DNA from: Ornithodoros turicata
Taxonomy: Eukaryota > Arthropoda > Arachnida > Ixodida > Argasidae
DNA length: 64,000 nucleotides
Direction: 5' to 3'
Assembly: GCF_037126465.1 (NCBI RefSeq)
Contig: NC_088203.1
Location: 93,992,668 to 94,056,667 of the forward strand
Shown here: positions 53,542-64,000 of the stretch, in pieces
How the letters are laid out: every line of letters begins with the position of its first letter
How positions within the stretch are numbered: the stretch's first letter is position 1
The notes under the pieces: generated by a model
What the model was told of the DNA's origin: nothing
Seen by the model: only the letters and a program-made list of their open reading frames with translations
Database searches by the model: none
Program-made: the position numbers and the translations under genes

Positions 53542-55041
53542 TTCGTAGGTCGCTACTCCAGGATACGCTAGAAGATCCATAATCGGAGCAGGACACCTGT
53601 TACAGAGGGGACGTGTCGCATATCCATTTCCGCGTAATCTCGTTAACGCCGTCTCTCGTCGAGGGACAGCCACTCCTTCGTCCCGTCACACAAACAGTCC
53701 ATGCCTTCTATTGCGCCCCAGATTATACGTCTGATACTCTATAACAGCGCATCGACACTCGAAAGGAGCAATATATCCCCGCGAGCTTTAACATTTCCTT
53801 TTTCTCGCACTGCACGCTCCCGTATTCATCTCGTCGTTGCCCGATTGCTAGAATCGACAGCAACGGGAGGTACAGAATGCGGGAGCCGAATTTAACGCGG
53901 TGATTTGCCGCATTCCGAGCAGCAGCACATAGCCTGCTCGTCGCATAATTGCGCGAAAAAACGAACCTGGTGCCTCGCCAAATAGTTCCTAAGGTCGTTT
54001 GGAGAGTTTGCGAGCGGTGGCGCAGTGACGGATGAGGAGCAAAAGGGGCCTGATATTAAACTCTGACTCCGGAGGGTAGAGTATTCAGTGACATTTTCCG
54101 CGTACGGGCAAGGGAGATTGGGAATGAACGCGTGAAAGGGAACAGTTTAGAGCTGTCGAATCATTTTAATATTTAGTACCGCACAGTGATTTACGTGTAG
54201 ATGTACCAAGTAAAATTTCATCCAGCAGAATGCCACAGTCTTGTGGTAAAGCGAGAGAGACGAACCGCATGTTAACGATGAAAGATGGAAGCCACTGAAA
54301 AGGTAAGCCAGCTGTAGGACTCGAACCCACATCTTCTGGATTACTCATGTTCGCATGTTAACGTTCTGGTTTCGGTTTCACGGTGACGTAAACAGCAGCG
54401 ACTGCCCCTTTGGTGACGTCACAAGATTGTAACAAGAGTGCTGACGTCACCGACATTAGGGTGACGGAGGACGATTTTGCGATGTGATAAAACAGTGACG
54501 TCGTGGCAGCGATATCTGTGGCTAGAAAATTCAATGAGATATAATTGACTGCGAATTTAATTAAACGAGGCTGAAAAACGAGGCTCACGAAGTCGAGGTT
54601 CGATTGAGGCTGCTAACGGAAAGCTTTTTTCTACCCTCGATGTGGGGGTATAGACATCGTACCTTTCGGAACCACCCTGCACTATACGAAAATAAATCGC
54701 TGTTATTCTCATGAACCAGCGGGGAAGCAGATGAGTTTGGGATGAATGTTTGTAATACAATTTTGATACTCAGTAATCTGTGCTGAAACAAATTGTGTCA
54801 AAAAGGTTAGGTACGGGACTGTTGTTAACGCCACGTAGATAAAGAAAGACTGTTCAATGCCTCCTCTTCCTTTTTCGCTGTCTAGGCATATAAAGTCAGG
54901 ATGTCGTCTGTTTCAGCCAGTTCGCCGCAGACGATTTAACACACAGGCTTTTTATGATTACTATTTGCTACTCATGTGGCTAATGACGGCTCCTCTTTAT
55001 AGCTACGGCTACGAACGGCACCGTCGTGATTGACGGACTCT
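53542..55041. other. Unassigned spacer with tRNA-like and repeat relics
   Basis: At about 54308-54350, minus strand, GGGTTCGAGTCCTACAGC looks like the 3' half (B-box) of a tRNA-derived SINE. At 54891-54945 a sequence is shared with 61003-61050. No gene recognised. Confidence 0.4.
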
Positions 55042-55525
55042 TAAAGGAGCAATGAGGTGACATTTAACGTCAGACGCTTTTCAGACATATGTCGGCACAG
55101 TTCCCTTAGAAGTCGGCCCAGGACTCACATTCACAAACATTTTCGCTCTGCGGTGCGTTATAGCTGTGCAATCGAATTTACAAAAAGCAGTCGGAGAAAG
55201 CAGTCGCAGACGGCAGACACGATTCTCGCGTGACGTATTGGAGGCTCCGTGCCTCGTTTCTTTGTTTGTTTGTTTTTTCTTCGCAGCTCACGTGACGTTT
55301 ATACATGCTTGAGCTGCGCCGCTGTACGTCACTCGTCAAGTGAGGGGAGTAGCATACGTCACGACATCCTCTCGTTCTGAGATGCGCTCTTTTCACGAGG
55401 AGAAGAATTTTTCAAAGGTGTGCCGCACTAGAGCCCTCGCGCTCGCTCTGTAGGTCACCTATGCGCTCTTCGTTCTTTCGCAGGAACTCGTTTTATTCGT
55501 TGGGGGTCACCGCAGTGCTCCTTTA
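55042..55525. mobile_element. Inverted-repeat element with SINE fragment inside
   Basis: CTTAAAGGAGCAATGAGGTG at the left mirrors CACCGCAGTGCTCCTTTAG at the right (about 20 bp, few mismatches). TTAA occurs at the left only. A SINE body fragment lies at 55079-55136. Non-coding. Confidence 0.6.
55079..55136 (+). mobile_element. SINE body fragment
   Basis: ATATGTCGGCACAGTTCCCT and AGTCGGCCCAGGACTCAC match the main SINE body. Confidence 0.75.
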
Positions 55526-55624
55526 GTGACTAGGTGACGTGGTGGTCGTCAGTTTTTCGTGCCTCAAAGCGGTAGAATATCGAAATAACCCTTATCGGAC
55601 ATTCGCGTTATTGTTGCTCATCCA

Positions 55625-55765
55625 CACTCTAAGAAAAAAGTAGTGATTTTACCCCTTTGGGGACAAAATGCGTTGCCACAGAAATAGTCCCTTTCTTGAG
55701 TAAATGCACGGGAGTAAATGAATGTCATAGAGTAGAGACTGCATTTCACGCTCTGTTCTAAGAGT
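55625..55765. mobile_element. MITE with CACTCTAAGAAAAAA ends
   Basis: CACTCTAAGAAAAAAG at the left and GTTCTAAGAGT at the right. The interior has GGGGACAAAATGC and AGTCCCTTTC, linking it to the AATTACTCCCC group. About 140 bp. Confidence 0.55.
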
Positions 55766-56014
55766 CCTAGTTACATAATTGGTGTGCATGCATGAAAATG
55801 CTTTGAATCAAACCGTCAACCGTGATATATCGAGTGATACAAAATCTTGCGACACACATAGGGCACAATTTCGCGAGAAAGAACCTCTAACTATTTCTTC
55901 CTCTGTGGGGGGTGGAAAATTGCTAATTTGGGTGAGTTATACAGCATTATGTCATTAAATTAACGAAGAGCACACATTTACGTAGACTGTTGCATTCGGA
56001 AGACCATTTACGAA

Positions 56015-56135
56015 GTTCAGTGACAATTTGCGGTCCTTGGGAGTAAATGTCTCGGTTAGGGGACTAAAGTAGGGAGTAATTGCAGCTTAGGGGACTAGAA
56101 CCTGCAATTACTCCCCATTTTACTCTTTCTTTTTT
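56015..56135. mobile_element. GGGGACT / AATTACTCCCC MITE fragment
   Basis: GGGAGTAAATGTCTCGG, AGGGGACTAAAGTAGGGAG and CTGCAATTACTCCCC, followed by a T-run. Partial palindromic structure; ends unclear. Confidence 0.5.
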
Positions 56136-57587
56136 TTTTTTTTTTTTCTTCTTACAGTGCAGTACTTCGTGACAAAGCAAATGGTTCCGAGTTATTTTTC
56201 GCAGTTCCTTCGCAAGGCTAAAGAAGCAGAAGCTAAAAAGAAAGAAAGCTGCCCCCGACACGGTCGCTCGCTAATGATTCCGAAGTGTCTACTGAACACG
56301 GACAGCAAACGAAGCGCCCAGGACAAAACAACCTTCGCGGCACACTGCTATGAAATAATGATGCCTCGCTACGGAAAAAGATAACCAGCCCTGGTTTCGC
56401 GCAAATACGGCATTGAAAGCGTAAGCCTTTGAGCCTCGAGCGCCACCTACGTGTGTATGCTTTCGTGTCCGAAGCTTTTCTCTAAATGCGCCTGTGAATA
56501 ATAATAAGCGAAAGCGCGTTGCTACTTCATGATGTATACGTCTGTATTAGTTCCGTAACGCGCAATCTATTCATTTCCTCGCAGATGCTACAACGAAAAC
56601 GAGGATATGTATTAGGAGAGTACTGAGCTAGTATGTAGCGCGGCGATGTTTCGTCATGTGCCTTATGATGTTGCGGTGCGCGCGCAGTGCTCCACAAATC
56701 TGAAAGCAATGCTTGAGCAATTCGTCACTTGGCAGTTTCGTCGCTTTGTTGTGTGCTGTAATGCACATTATGTGCGTTTTTCTTGTGATTTTCTTCCGTT
56801 GCTGCTTTGTGCACATTCCATTGAGTTCAGTGATCGTTGAAATGACTAACAGCACAGTAGGCATCAGAGCTACGGCTTATGTGGAAATGATAAACACTTG
56901 ATATGATAAACGCATATTATTTTTCTTTCAAAATCCAATCCAATCCTATAAAGACTTGTCCGCATGGTGTTGATCTGTGTGATTTTCTTGCAGTAGCCGA
57001 CATTTGCGTATTTGCGTTACCGATATAATTAGAGTACACATATCAGTGAAAATATATTGTAGACATCAGTAAATTGGGTACATTTATATTACTGATACTG
57101 ACCATCAGTAAAACACGAATTGTTGTGTTGTGCAGGGCATAGGTATGTCACGAGGCATAGGAGGAGTATGTCACGTCTTCTTGACAATATTTTGCTACAT
57201 TTTCGATCAAACTCGTAAAGTAAAACTGTTGGTATTCTTTCAGTACTGTGCGATTCTTCATTGCGCTGCTTGGACGAGTACTGAGTAGGATGTCTAGATG
57301 CATACTGTTTAAACAAAAAGCTTCCGTATAATATGTGCTTGACTCTCCTGTACTTTTTCTATTTTTTTACTGATACACCCGAATATAATGCCCTACAAAA
57401 CACACTTAGGCTGCCTCTTGACATCAAGGAAGTACTCGGTGAGGTGACTGTACAGCAGCCTATCGGCCAAGCTATGTTCCCCTCCGATATCTTCTTCCTT
57501 AGGATTCTAGTCCGTCCTCATCGTAGAAATCTGGCAGTGAAAAACCCGTTACCGTAAGCATGCTGCAGGAGCCGGTCCTATGTAGAT
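56136..57587. other. Unassigned spacer
   Basis: Short overlapping frames without domains. CCAATCCAATCC at 56935-56946 could be another tail relic. Confidence 0.35.
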
Positions 57588-57680
57588 TGATTGAATGATT
57601 GATTGATTGACAAAAGAACAAAATGGAGATGTCTGTCCCAAACCACTCGGTACTGGCTATACTCCAATCCACCTCTCCAT
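57588..57680 (-). mobile_element. LINE 3' end with (AATC)n tail, copy 5
   Basis: GATTGATTGATTGACAAAAG, AAAATGGAGATGTCTGTCCC and CACTCGGTACTGGCTATACT on the plus strand. The clearest member of the set. Confidence 0.6.
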
Positions 57681-58210
57681 ATTCGTGTTGTTTTTTTTTT
57701 TTTTTCGTTCAAACCAAACTGTTAGGCTCTACGGCTGTCGTGGCAGCAGCTACCAGTAAAAGGAGGGGGGGGGGAGATGCTATCTTCTCGGTGATGCTTC
57801 ATCGGTAATAATGCTTAGGCATTGTCTTTGTATACCTGAAGCTAGATTATTCAGGATTCTAGTTGGTTATACAGATTATAATCTATGATGGCAGCGATGC
57901 ATGTAGGAAGTCACGTGGCATCACTATGGAAGTGAAGATATCTGATTGTTTCGCCAGCTGCCATCGATGCATATCGGTTGATTTGAGAACCCCTCCCATC
58001 AATTTACCTGTAGTGACGCAAACCGCTGCCCTTCGTATAGGATTGAACACAATATTACAATCTACTTCGGGTTGCTGCTTTCAGGAAAATCGTATTATGC
58101 GAGTATATATGCATATTTCTATTATACATAACTCAAACGTCGCATTATGCACTGAGGTATGGTAGCGCAATTGTTGCGGTGAATCACCCCATCCCATCGT
58201 CGTTCATGTA
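57681..58210. other. Unassigned spacer
   Basis: T-run at 57690-57705 and G-run at 57765-57775. No gene recognised. Confidence 0.35.
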
Positions 58211-58448
58211 CACTCTTAAAAATGAACTTCACCACATAGCACGCTCCTAGCCAACCATCATCCAGAATGACAATGTTCTCGCCCTAGATTTGTTGAAAAC
58301 GGGAGGAGGAGCCTATTTTGTGCCGTGCATAATGGACACAAAATAGGCTCCTCCTCCCGTTTTCAACAAATCAGGGGCGAGAACGTTGTCATTCGGGATG
58401 ATCGTTGGCTAGGAGCGTGATATGTGGTGAAGTTCATTTCTAAGAGTG
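58211..58448. mobile_element. Palindromic MITE, CACTCTTAAAAATGAACTT family, young copy
   Basis: A near-perfect palindrome, almost the same sequence as 9118-9353, flanked by TA on both sides. A few asymmetric differences between arms (CCCTAGATTTG versus CAAATCAGGGGC) record mutations since insertion. Confidence 0.9.
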
Positions 58449-60189
58449 TAGTTGTTGTTGTCGCATTATCAGCACTGCATAACGGTTTTGGTCTTACTGA
58501 GCCCTCATCAGCAGTGCGTGAGTAAGCGACGAAAGCAATGCTTCGGCTGCCGGTTCTTTCACATGCAGGGTGCCCACGAAATTGTGCAAGATAGAAGTTC
58601 GCTGCAATGACAAGATTTTGGTGTTCTTGTACCGCTTTCAGAAAGAAGATCAAATCAATATAGCGATGGGAAACGGCCCCCGAGAAAACAGGAGATTTAG
58701 AGTTCATTTTTGTCGCCCTGTCAGAAACGTGCTTTCTCCCCTGTCCTTCAACGCGAGGGAGAAAAACCAGCTGCTCTTGTCTTCTATATACACACATGTA
58801 AAGAAGGAAGCAAAAAAGAACAAAAAAGATTAGCTTCCCTTCTTGTCAGTGAAATACACTTTGCTCCCTACATCTTCGCATTCTTCTTGTCGCAAGACGA
58901 GGGCCATTGGATTCAAATGACCGGAAGACGCATCGGACGTGAAAAAAGAAAAAAAGAATCTTATTTTCGAATCAGCAATCACAAGGTTCGCCGAAATTTG
59001 CCAGCAGCAAACCCCGATCGCCCCCATCCATAAAACAGGGAAATCCCTTTAAGCGGGTTTTCGAGACCAGCAAAGCGATGTAATCCTTTCCCAGAAGCAT
59101 GCTGGGACTGTTCTGATCCTCGCCTTTTTGATTGCGTCACGTACCAGCCTAACGTCTTCTCGCATGCATAGTCTGTGAATGCACCTATATTAAAGGGCGT
59201 CCTGCCGACATTACGAGACATTTTAAAAACCACCGAATACGAGAGAGGGAGAGAAAAAACGGAATATATTGTAATATTTGCATACATATATACACTTGGA
59301 AGTGGCTCCTTAGTATGCATGCAGGCGGTTCATTGTTGCTGGCAGCGCTATTTGCGGGCTGGCGTGGTATTGTAATGATAATACGAAGAGCATAAGGATT
59401 CTGAGCGTAGCGAGATGCATTGTGAAAACCTCAACGTCATAATTTTTTTTCTTTATTTCTTATTATGATGTACCAATTTTCTTCTTTCCACGCTACGCAC
59501 GAATGGAGGGCAGAGCTTAAGCCCCCAACGCCCAGTATATCGCTGCCTCGCACGCTTCGAAAAAATGTAAATCATACTACGCGATTCTTCAGTGCTTGTT
59601 AGAGCCTGAGGGGGTTTCTTTAATATGCGACGCGTTGTTGAAGCTGTGAGGGTATATTTGGTAACGGTTTAAGGGAGAAAGAGAGAGAGAGAAGAAAAAA
59701 AAGAAGAGCCCAAAAGCGGGCAAAATAAACGGTTCTGTAAAGCAAATCCGGCTTTTGTGCGGAAAAGCACTGGCTCAGCAATCCTCCTTTCCTTTTTGTA
59801 ATTTGAATATCTTCTCGACGTAGCTACCTCGCGTGCTGCGGATCCATATATCCGCACGAATGAATCTGAATAGCGCGCCAAACACCCCAGCCCAGGAGGC
59901 ATCGTCAGCAAAATAAATAAGGTGTACGCGAGAGCAAAACGTCGTTGCGTGCGAGCACTGTGAAACAGTCGCTTCCTTTATTCGGTGTGCGTGGCTGTGG
60001 CAGGTATATGGCGAAGAAATAAACGGTTGATAGCGAGTGTGTTGCACGCCGTGTGATGGAGGAGGTGCGCAGATCGGATATCGAGATGCTATTCGAGTGG
60101 GTGAAGGAGCGGTGGAAATCTGCGGGCGTGGCGTTTACTTGCTTGATTGTAGCGAATAATGTGACAAGCAGAGATAATGGCTCGTGATC
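58449..60189. other. Unassigned spacer
   Basis: Overlapping short frames; a purine-rich stretch at 59670-59710. No gene or element recognised. Confidence 0.35.
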
Positions 60190-60456
60190 TTTTTTTTTTA
60201 TTTTGTGTTAGCGCCGCGAAGGAACTGTGGCCATGAGTGACGTACAGACGTGGACGGGGAGTACAGCAGGAAGGAATGGCGTGTTAGTGTGCGTCCTGGG
60301 CCAACTTCAAGGGGAACTGTGCCGACATTCGTCTGGAAAGTCTGCCGGAAACCCCAGGGAAAACCTCAGGCAGCACAGCCGGTGTGGGGGATTCGAACCC
60401 ACTTCAACTCCCAGTCTCGGCGTGGAAAGCCATCATCCTAACCACAACACCACGGG
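60190..60456 (-). mobile_element. SINE, GCGGCGCTAACAC subfamily, full length
   Basis: Read on the minus strand from about 60456: GTGGTGTTGTGGTTAGGATG (A-box area), GGGTTCGAATCCCCC (B-box), GCTGTGCTGCCTGAGG, GTCGGCACAGTTCCCCTTG, TTGGCCCAGGACGCACAC, CCACGTCTGTACGTCAC, TTCGCGGCGCTAACAC, then an A-rich tail. Same 3' end as 45425-46082. Confidence 0.85.
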
Positions 60457-60562
60457 ATGTAGTGGGCTCGTGAACGCTTCACTAACGTTTGATTTGTAGG
60501 ACATTGTAATGCACGAGATGTTGATGATTGTGTTAGAGAAGAATGCGGTGGCTCCTTCGAAT

Positions 60563-60657
60563 GTGTGTGTGTGTGTGTGTGTGTGTGGGGGGGGGGTGAT
60601 GGCAGGATAGGCTCGCCGTTGTTGGCCACACAGAAGTGGGCGTCGTCACGACTATAG
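60563..60657 (-). mobile_element. SINE 3' body fragment with (AC)n tail
   Basis: On the minus strand: TATAGTCGTGACGACGCCC, GTGTGGCCAACAACGGCGAG, then a C-run and (AC)n. Confidence 0.65.
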
Positions 60658-60777
60658 CCAAAAAAGAAAACGCATAGCAAAACAAAACACAAAGGAAGGA
60701 CGGACGGATGGGGGATAGAGGAGGTTGAAGGATGGGGATGCGGTGAGGTGCACGAATTCATCGGGGAGAGTACACTA

Positions 60778-61000
60778 TTAGATTGGTCGATCAGCAAGGC
60801 CTGTGTTCAGCAGGAAGAGAATGAGGTTTCTTGCTTTGGCGGAACGTTCGGCAGAAGAACCAGCGGAGTAGAGGATGTCTGCTAGCGAGCCCGATTGTGG
60901 AGCGAGGGAGATGTGTTTCGCGCGCAGAATGGTATGCTCGGCAGTCTCGCAGGATGTGTTCGATTGTTTCGGGTTGTTGACCTCCTTCGCATGTCGACAT
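60778..61000 (-). pseudogene. LINE pol C-terminal fragment
   Basis: Two minus-strand frames join by a frameshift near 60895. CEGGQQPETIEHILRDCRAY holds one Cys, the His and last Cys of the knuckle. GSLADILYSAGSSAERSAKA and LILFLLNTGL then form the usual C-terminal helices. A family different from the 40.6-43.3 kb LINE. No tail found. Confidence 0.65.
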
Positions 61001-61299
61001 ATAAAGTCAGGATGTCGGGCCAATCAGCGCAGACGATTTCAAACAAAGGCCTACTGTGGATAACAGTGGCCGTTCATGCGTTTGATAGTGGCCCATCACC
61101 ATAGACAGCCAACGAAAGCAATGAAACAGCCGACAAGGTGGCAGAATGGGCTCACTACACCAAACGGCCATGTCCGGTCCCACCACGCGGGCAGCCATTT
61201 CTGAAGCCTGCGCCCCTCCACCATCCCGTTCCTGCAGCAGCTCCATCGTCTACGTACTGGCTCCGTATTCACAAACAGCAGCCTACGCCTAACAACAAC

Positions 61300-61375
61300 A
61301 ACAACAATAAATGAAGTGATGATGACATGGGATGTTTCCCCGTGGTAGCCACAGGACCCTACCCCACTTCACAGT
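61300..61375 (-). mobile_element. LINE 3' UTR end
   Basis: A GATGATG run then GGGATGTTTCCCCGTGGTAG and ACAGGACCCTACCCCAC, the inverted form of the 3' UTR at 47500-47560. Confidence 0.6.
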
Positions 61376-61384
61376 GGTTAATAT

Positions 61385-61605
61385 GAGAGGCCAAAGGGGC
61401 AACGCTCCTCAGGAATCCATCCAGCACATCGATTGCCCCGCATACAGCTTTTGAAGTTTATATCCCAAGGACCTCACAGCTCCTCGTCGCTCTCCGATAT
61501 CCATTTTGGCGGTCTTTTGGCGGCGACGCCTGCTGAACGACGTCAACGTACAACCGCCCTCGTAACTTTAATAAGAGACACCACTCTCAACCTTCGCCTC
61601 TGATA
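61385..61605 (+). pseudogene. LINE pol C-terminal fragment, plus strand
   Basis: ESIQH...CPAY, then EVYIPRTSQLLVAL, then GGLLAATPAERRQRTTALVT and LIRDTTLNLRL with a stop, in three frames. The pattern resembles the C-terminus of I-group pol (knuckle His/Cys then terminal helices) with frameshifts. Weak, because no catalytic domain is present. Confidence 0.4.
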
Positions 61606-61635
61606 GGCGGAACCAGCAGACATCTCCTCAACGCT

Positions 61636-61740
61636 TCTCCCTTTTGCCGACAACGGCGAGTTCTTTCACGAGCGCCACCACCACCACCACCACCACTGCC
61701 ACCACCGCCACCACCACCGCCACCACCGCCACCACTTCTT
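61636..61740 (+). mobile_element. SINE tail with (CCA)n expansion
   Basis: TTGCCGACAACGGCGAGTTC followed by a long (CCA)n/(CCG)n run: the end of the main SINE body with an expanded tail. Confidence 0.65.
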
Positions 61741-61798
61741 CCCCTTTCTTGCTCATGTTCTAGACCACTTTCCCTTTATACCCCGTTCTATCTGTTCC

Positions 61799-62030
61799 TT
61801 GGTGGTGGTGGCGGTGGCGGTGGTGGTGATAGACCTGCTTGCCGTAGTCGTCCATTGTGCGTCCTGGGCCGACCTCACAGGGAACTGTGCCGAGATTTGT
61901 CTTGAAGCCTCTGAGGAAAATCCCAGGGGAAGCACCCAGACTGCACAGTAGGTGCCCGGATTCGAACCCGGGTCGCCTCCGAGTCACGGCGTCGAATGCG
62001 ATCATCGTAAACAGGAGGCCACGAGAGCTG
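61799..62030 (-). mobile_element. SINE, main family, near full length
   Basis: From about 62030 on the minus strand: CTCGTGGCCTCCTGTTTACG (A-box region, eroded), CCCGGGTTCGAATCCGGGC (B-box), GTGCTTCCCCTGGGATTTTC, TCTCGGCACAGTTCCC, GGTCGGCCCAGGACGC, and a (CAC)n tail at 61830-61799. Confidence 0.8.
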
Positions 62031-62745
62031 GTTCATATCTTCCTTACTTGTTTACTTCCGGCCCTGAATTCAGCTTTTCTTTGTTGTCGTTGCTGTCTGC
62101 CCCCCCCCCCGGCTTTACTACCCAAGTTCATTCCTCGGTCAAACGAAGACGGTCATCGCTATACTGAAACTCCCTCTACTACAGGCGTCAGACGTCTACT
62201 GCAATCTGCACCGCAGTTGCGGCCCAGCGCAGACCAAGCGCGCGACAAAAATCCCGGTGCTTAGCTGACTGGCAGAGGGCTTAGGCGCGGCAAGTTCCTC
62301 AGGCCAAAGCGGGCTCGCTGCGTTGCCTTTCCCGCTCTTACTAAAATTAACAAAATGTGTTTGTGTGTATTCTCTTACCGTGACCCTGTGTACTTGCGTG
62401 CGTATATGCCCCTGATACGAATTGCGCGTGTATAGCAGTATGTGTTGTCATCAGATAGGAGAGCTACCTATGGATGTGTGTATTGTCATCAAGTAGGAGG
62501 ACTACCTATGGAGGTACGTATAACATTTAAAACCTTTCAACATCACTCACGCAACATTAATGGTCGTACAGTTATACGGTCCTGCGCCATTTGGCATAGT
62601 AGACGAAAGCTGAAATCTGTGGCGCGATTCCACCGGCAGCAGTCACACAATAGCCTCCTTTGCATGAACTCGACAAAAGTGGCTCGAGTTGGGCTGTCGG
62701 ATTCAACTCGCTAATGTAAACGCTGTCCGGTCGTGTTGACTCCGC
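62031..62745. other. Unassigned spacer
   Basis: Two near-identical phrases (GAGAGCTACCTATGGATGT / GAGGACTACCTATGGAGGT) at 62458 and 62496 form a short direct repeat. No gene recognised. Confidence 0.35.
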
Positions 62746-62945
62746 GTCGCGTCGAGTCGAGTCAACCCGACGGCGGGGGTTAGGTTGACTCGACTCGACA
62801 CGCTCTTGCTACACTCGACGCTGCATTCACTGGGCGCCGCTGCGATCGTCTGCTTAAGTAGTATGTAAAGAGCGTCGGGTCAGGTTCGACTCGACCCGCC
62901 AGCCAACACGACCCGCTCCTCTCGAGTTCATGTAAACGCGGCTAA
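62746..62945. repeat. GACTCGACTCGA palindromic repeat
   Basis: GTCGAGTCGAGTCAACC (62751-62767) and its perfect inverse (62783-62799) enclose 15 bases. Further GTCGTGTTG and ATGTAAACGC motifs occur on both sides (62714 and 62930), suggesting a larger imperfect foldback. Confidence 0.6.
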
Positions 62946-63299
62946 CGATTGTTCCGTCGGGATCAACGTGACTTCCGTCTTTAAGATGTTTCGAGAACTT
63001 TCCAGGGTAAGAAGCAAATACTTAGCACGACGTCCTTATTTCTTTCCTTGTTCTTCTCTCTCTCTTCCTTCAGCGCGTGCAATGCACTGTTTATCAAATT
63101 TGGCGAGCCTCTTGTGCAAGAAACCGATATCTTTTCACTTAGCGCATCTTACACAACGCTTCCGGTGTAGTATACACGACATTCTCGGGTAAACATAAAC
63201 AAGCCCCCGCCACAGCTTCCGGTGCCCCGAAGACTTCCGTTCCTGCCGCGACTAAGGACGCTCGGAACCAGCCGCTATGCGGAATATTTTTCGTTTTCC

Positions 63300-63440
63300 T
63301 GACTGAAAACGGGAGGCGTACACCTTTTTGTGGCAATTTGAATTGCCACAAAAAGGCGTATACGACGCTCTCTCACCTCAAATCAGAAGCGATAACTGTG
63401 TCAATCGGCACAGTGGTTGGCGCAGAGCGTGTTTGCTGTG
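63300..63440. mobile_element. MITE fragment, second subfamily
   Basis: GACTGAAAACGGGAGGCGTA, CACCTTTTTGTGGCAATTTG and its inverse, then CAAATCAGAAGCGATAACTG and GTGGTTGGCGCAGAGCGTG. The left outer arm is missing, and the inner left arm belongs to the first subfamily, so the copy is chimeric. Confidence 0.65.
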
Positions 63441-64000
63441 AAACCGGATGTCGTTTTTGCCACCAAACCGGAAACTGTGAAAACGGCACGTATACAACCC
63501 ATTAACCGGTGACAAAGCACTAAACTCAGACTTCCCACTTAACACAATATTTTGCATATCCTCCTTCCTGCGAATAAGACCCAGTCTCACTGCATCTCTC
63601 CGTCTAGCAGAAACGCACCGTACTATCTCTATACACATAACGATTGGAAGTCGTATAAACTAGCCAAACTCCAAGAACACCGAAAATACTTCCTCCTCCA
63701 TTGCTTCACGCAGGCCTCACCCAGCCAGGACCCAACAAATACCAGAGAGTCTGTCCTGCATCGCTTATGTTCCGGCCCCTTCCACCCCTTCCAGCTTCCC
63801 CTTCCCCTTCCTTCCCCTTCCAGCTCCGAACAAAATAAAAAATAAATAAAAAATAACAATCCCGGATGCTACGAGCATCTGTAGCATCTATGCCCGTTTG
63901 CTCTTAGCGGTCATGTCAGCGACAAACGAAAAAAAAGGAAGCTGGCTTCTTCCGTATTCCACCCGTGTCGTTCCCATCCTTGTTCCTTTACTGCTCCCAG
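63441..64000. other. Right flank, no gene recognised
   Basis: A CCTTCC-type pyrimidine stretch at 63780-63820 is followed by AATAAAAAATAAATAAAAAA, a possible retroposon tail. No head or body is identified. Confidence 0.3.

Noticed and set aside
58363..58797. 144-codon minus-strand frame
   Set aside because: Its C-terminal third runs through the palindromic MITE at 58211-58448 and it overlaps other open frames; a chance frame.
1..64000. A novel multi-gene system or operon
   Set aside because: Apart from one host-like ORF, all coding sequence is transposon-derived, with no clustered co-oriented unknown genes.

Overview
The window looks like repeat-dominated intergenic DNA from an arthropod nuclear genome, most likely a tick or related chelicerate. 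That identification is inference: it rests on the I-group non-LTR retrotransposons (reverse transcriptase + RNase H + CCHC tail), on a tRNA-headed SINE body that I associate with ixodid ticks (the Ruka-type SINEs), and on abundant palindromic MITEs. No bacterial operon, functional tRNA, rRNA or CRISPR array was seen. Host coding sequence is scarce. The only convincing non-transposon ORF is a 325-codon frame at 11152-12129 (+). Its C-terminus carries a YX4L-hydrophobic motif and context like the eIF4E-binding region of eIF4G.

Layout. 1-6 kb: TTAA-bounded inverted-repeat elements (1012-1725, 4881-5203, 5293-5755) and decayed LINE pieces on the minus strand (2075-2417, 2770-4010). 6-8.2 kb: mostly featureless. 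8.2-10.9 kb: a cluster of palindromic MITEs and a SINE head, leading to the candidate host gene. 12-32 kb: sparse, with a TTAA element (15863-16667), a SINE (17762-17994), LINE 3' ends and MITE relics. 32-36 kb: a long (CA)n/(CG)n tract and LINE C-terminal pseudogenes. 35.9-37.3 kb: a large foldback element split by a probable solo LTR. 39.3-43.3 kb: the best-preserved transposon, a 5'-truncated LINE with every RT and RNase H catalytic residue intact. Its ORF has been separated from its 3' UTR by a 1.1-kb inverted-repeat element. 45.4-48.5 kb: nested insertions (foldback in SINE, LINE 3' end in SINE, LINE in MITE). 49.1 kb: a TIR element built of exact 42-bp repeats. 52.5-53.5 kb: doubly and triply nested MITEs. 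55-63 kb: more SINEs, LINE tails and MITEs.

The genes do not form a pathway. The working logic is parasitic: LINEs supply reverse transcriptase, SINEs use it in trans, and MITEs depend on transposases encoded elsewhere. The informative content is the order of insertion, which can be read from interrupted copies and target-site duplications. All family names come from reading motifs by eye; no database search was run.
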